Below, piece by piece: positions 62,771 through 64,000 of a stretch of 64,000 nt of DNA. Under the pieces are notes generated by a model, which was given only the letters and a program-made list of their open reading frames with translations, did no database searches and was not told where the DNA came from. The stretch covers positions 1,550,001 through 1,614,000 of the forward strand of contig NZ_CP186485.1 of NCBI RefSeq assembly GCF_049348705.1, in the 5' to 3' direction. A program made the translations under genes and the position numbers. The DNA is from Paracoxiella cheracis. Lineage in GTDB: Bacteria > Pseudomonadota > Gammaproteobacteria > Coxiellales > Coxiellaceae. The first letter of the stretch is position 1. Every line of letters begins with the position of its first letter.

Positions 62771-64000
62771 ATCAAACAACACTTACCTATTTTACGACAT
62801 CGAGACAACCGGTCTGAATAAATGTTTCGATCAGGTTCTTCAATTTGCGGCGATCCGCACAGACTTAACGCTCAACGAATTAGAGCGTCATTTCATTCAT
62901 ATTCGCCTCAATTGCGACGTTGTGCCTTCGCCATCGGCTATCACCACGCATCGCATCACGCTAGAAGAAATTCAATCGGGCAAACCGGAAATTGATGCGA
63001 TCCACGAAATCCATCGCTTAATGAACACACCCGGCACGATCAGCCTGGGTTACAACACTCTCGGTTTCGACGATGAATTTCTGCGTTTTTCGTTTTATCG
63101 AAATTTATTGCCGCCTTATACACACCAATTTGCAAATCAATGTCGACGCATGGATCTTTATCCCATCGCCGTTATGTTTTATTTATTTAAACGCGACGCC
63201 ATCCAATGGCCAAACGTCGATGGCAAAATTACGATGAAGCTCGAACATTTAAGTGCCGCCAACCAATTGGCACAAGGTCAGGCCCACAACGCCATGGTCG
63301 ATGTCGAAGCGACATTATCGCTTGCAAAAAAATTTATGGCACATAAAAACATGTGGGATTATGCAATCGGTTATTTCGATAAAAACGAAGATATTCGGCG
63401 CTCCCAGCAATTACCGATTAGCTTTGAGTCGGAACACATGACGTTTCGTGAAGCGTTGCTCATTAACGGAAATTTAGGCGCAACGTTGTGCTATCAAGCA
63501 CCCGTGTTAAGTTTGGGGCAGCATCAACATTATAAAAATCAGTCGCTATGGTTGCGACTCGATTCTGAAACATTACAAACGACCACACCCGATAGCATCG
63601 CCGAAACAACATCGGTTATCCGCAAACGTGCTGGCGAACAACCCATTTTATTGCCGCCACTCGAACGATTCCTGATTCACTTAACACCAGAGCGCCAACA
63701 CTTAGCAAACGCGAATAAAACATGGCTGCACGATCATCCTGATCTGTTGCAGTTGATATGCGATTATCATCAACAATACTGCTATCCAAAAGTCGACAAC
63801 GTTGATCCCGATGCGGCTTTGTACGAGCTCGATTTTCCAACCTCGCGCGAAGAGTTTTTATTCCAACGCTTTCACCTCGCCAAGCCCGAAGACAAAGAAG
63901 ACCTCATCAAACAATTCCCCAACACCATCCGACAAGAACAAGCTCTGCGCATTCTTGGGCGTCATTTTGCCGAGACGTTATCCGATTCATCAAACCAGCA
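62763..64000 (+). CDS. sbcB: Exodeoxyribonuclease I (partial, runs off the window)
   Basis: Starts ATG 62763 and stays open for 412 codons to the window end. DEDD exonuclease motifs: TYLFYDIETTGLNKCFDQV, ITLEEIQSG, LGYNTLGFDDEFLRFSFYR and GQAHNAMVDVEATLSLA. Followed by the ExoI linker region and RxxRFHLAKPEDKEDL-like C-terminal segment (FLFQRFHLAKPEDKEDLIKQ). Degrades single-stranded DNA 3' to 5' in repair. Overlap with the CDF gene suggests coupling. Confidence 0.95.
   Translation, partial: MDKSNNTYLFYDIETTGLNKCFDQVLQFAAIRTDLTLNELERHFIHIRLNCDVVPSPSAITTHRITLEEIQSGKPEIDAIHEIHRLMNTPGTISLGYNTLGFDDEFLRFSFYRNLLPPYTHQFANQCRRMDLYPIAVMFYLFKRDAIQWPNVDGKITMKLEHLSAANQLAQGQAHNAMVDVEATLSLAKKFMAHKNMWDYAIGYFDKNEDIRRSQQLPISFESEHMTFREALLINGNLGATLCYQAPVLSLGQHQHYKNQSLWLRLDSETLQTTTPDSIAETTSVIRKRAGEQPILLPPLERFLIHLTPERQHLANANKTWLHDHPDLLQLICDYHQQYCYPKVDNVDPDAALYELDFPTSREEFLFQRFHLAKPEDKEDLIKQFPNTIRQEQALRILGRHFAETLSDSSNQ

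Overview
The window is about 64 kb of AT-leaning gammaproteobacterial chromosome. Gene content (FtsH-RlmE, GlmM, a complete SUF operon, GuaBA, DnaE, Ddl, MurI, a lysine-rich histone-like protein) and heavy IS load suggest a Legionellales/Coxiellaceae-type, probably host-associated, bacterium; this lineage is inferred, since no rRNA is present. No tRNA, rRNA, CRISPR array or prophage was seen.

The housekeeping backbone is ordinary: dinB, murI, an archaeal-type FBP aldolase/phosphatase, dnaE, ddl, an RRM protein (6.5-15.5 kb); a hybrid sensor kinase, a DUF3050 protein, an outer-membrane barrel and an amidase (17.2-25.2 kb); rnhB, guaA, guaB (27.1-30.9 kb); a trehalase with an MFS transporter, an amino-acid permease, glmM, folP, ftsH, rlmE, a desaturase (33.6-49.5 kb); a metallo-beta-lactamase-fold protein and sufR-B-C-D-S-U-A-T (49.6-57.6 kb); a CDF transporter and sbcB (61.6 kb to the end).

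Seven IS families interrupt it, named here: ISa (IS481-like, 1283 bp), ISb (IS3-like, 1260 bp), ISc (IS3/IS407-like, 1197 bp), ISd (IS1-like, 852 bp), ISe (IS982-like, 1012 bp), ISf (DDE transposase, 1721 bp), ISg (IS256-like, 1437 bp). Several are nested, and removing each IS with one copy of its target duplication restores intact reading frames in msrA (168 aa), an MFS transporter (439 aa), a membrane protein (537 aa) and part of a degT gene.

Two non-coding mobile-looking repeat families stand out. R elements (249 bp, or a 281 bp variant) are GC-rich, full of inverted repeats and inserted into genes cleanly, without target duplication. P elements (77-78 bp) have conserved 17-18 bp termini around an AT-rich core of constant length but different sequence. 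Two P elements, in inverted orientation, flank the two halves of a RAYT (REP-associated Y1 transposase) gene once an inversion is undone.

The halves of degT, msrA and the RAYT gene lie 10-22 kb apart. Two nested inversions, one between inverted ISb copies and one between inverted ISd copies, put all three back together. Target duplications and element lengths agree to the base for ISb and for one ISd insertion. Another unusual feature is a run of 15 G inside the active-site loop of the FBP aldolase/phosphatase gene.
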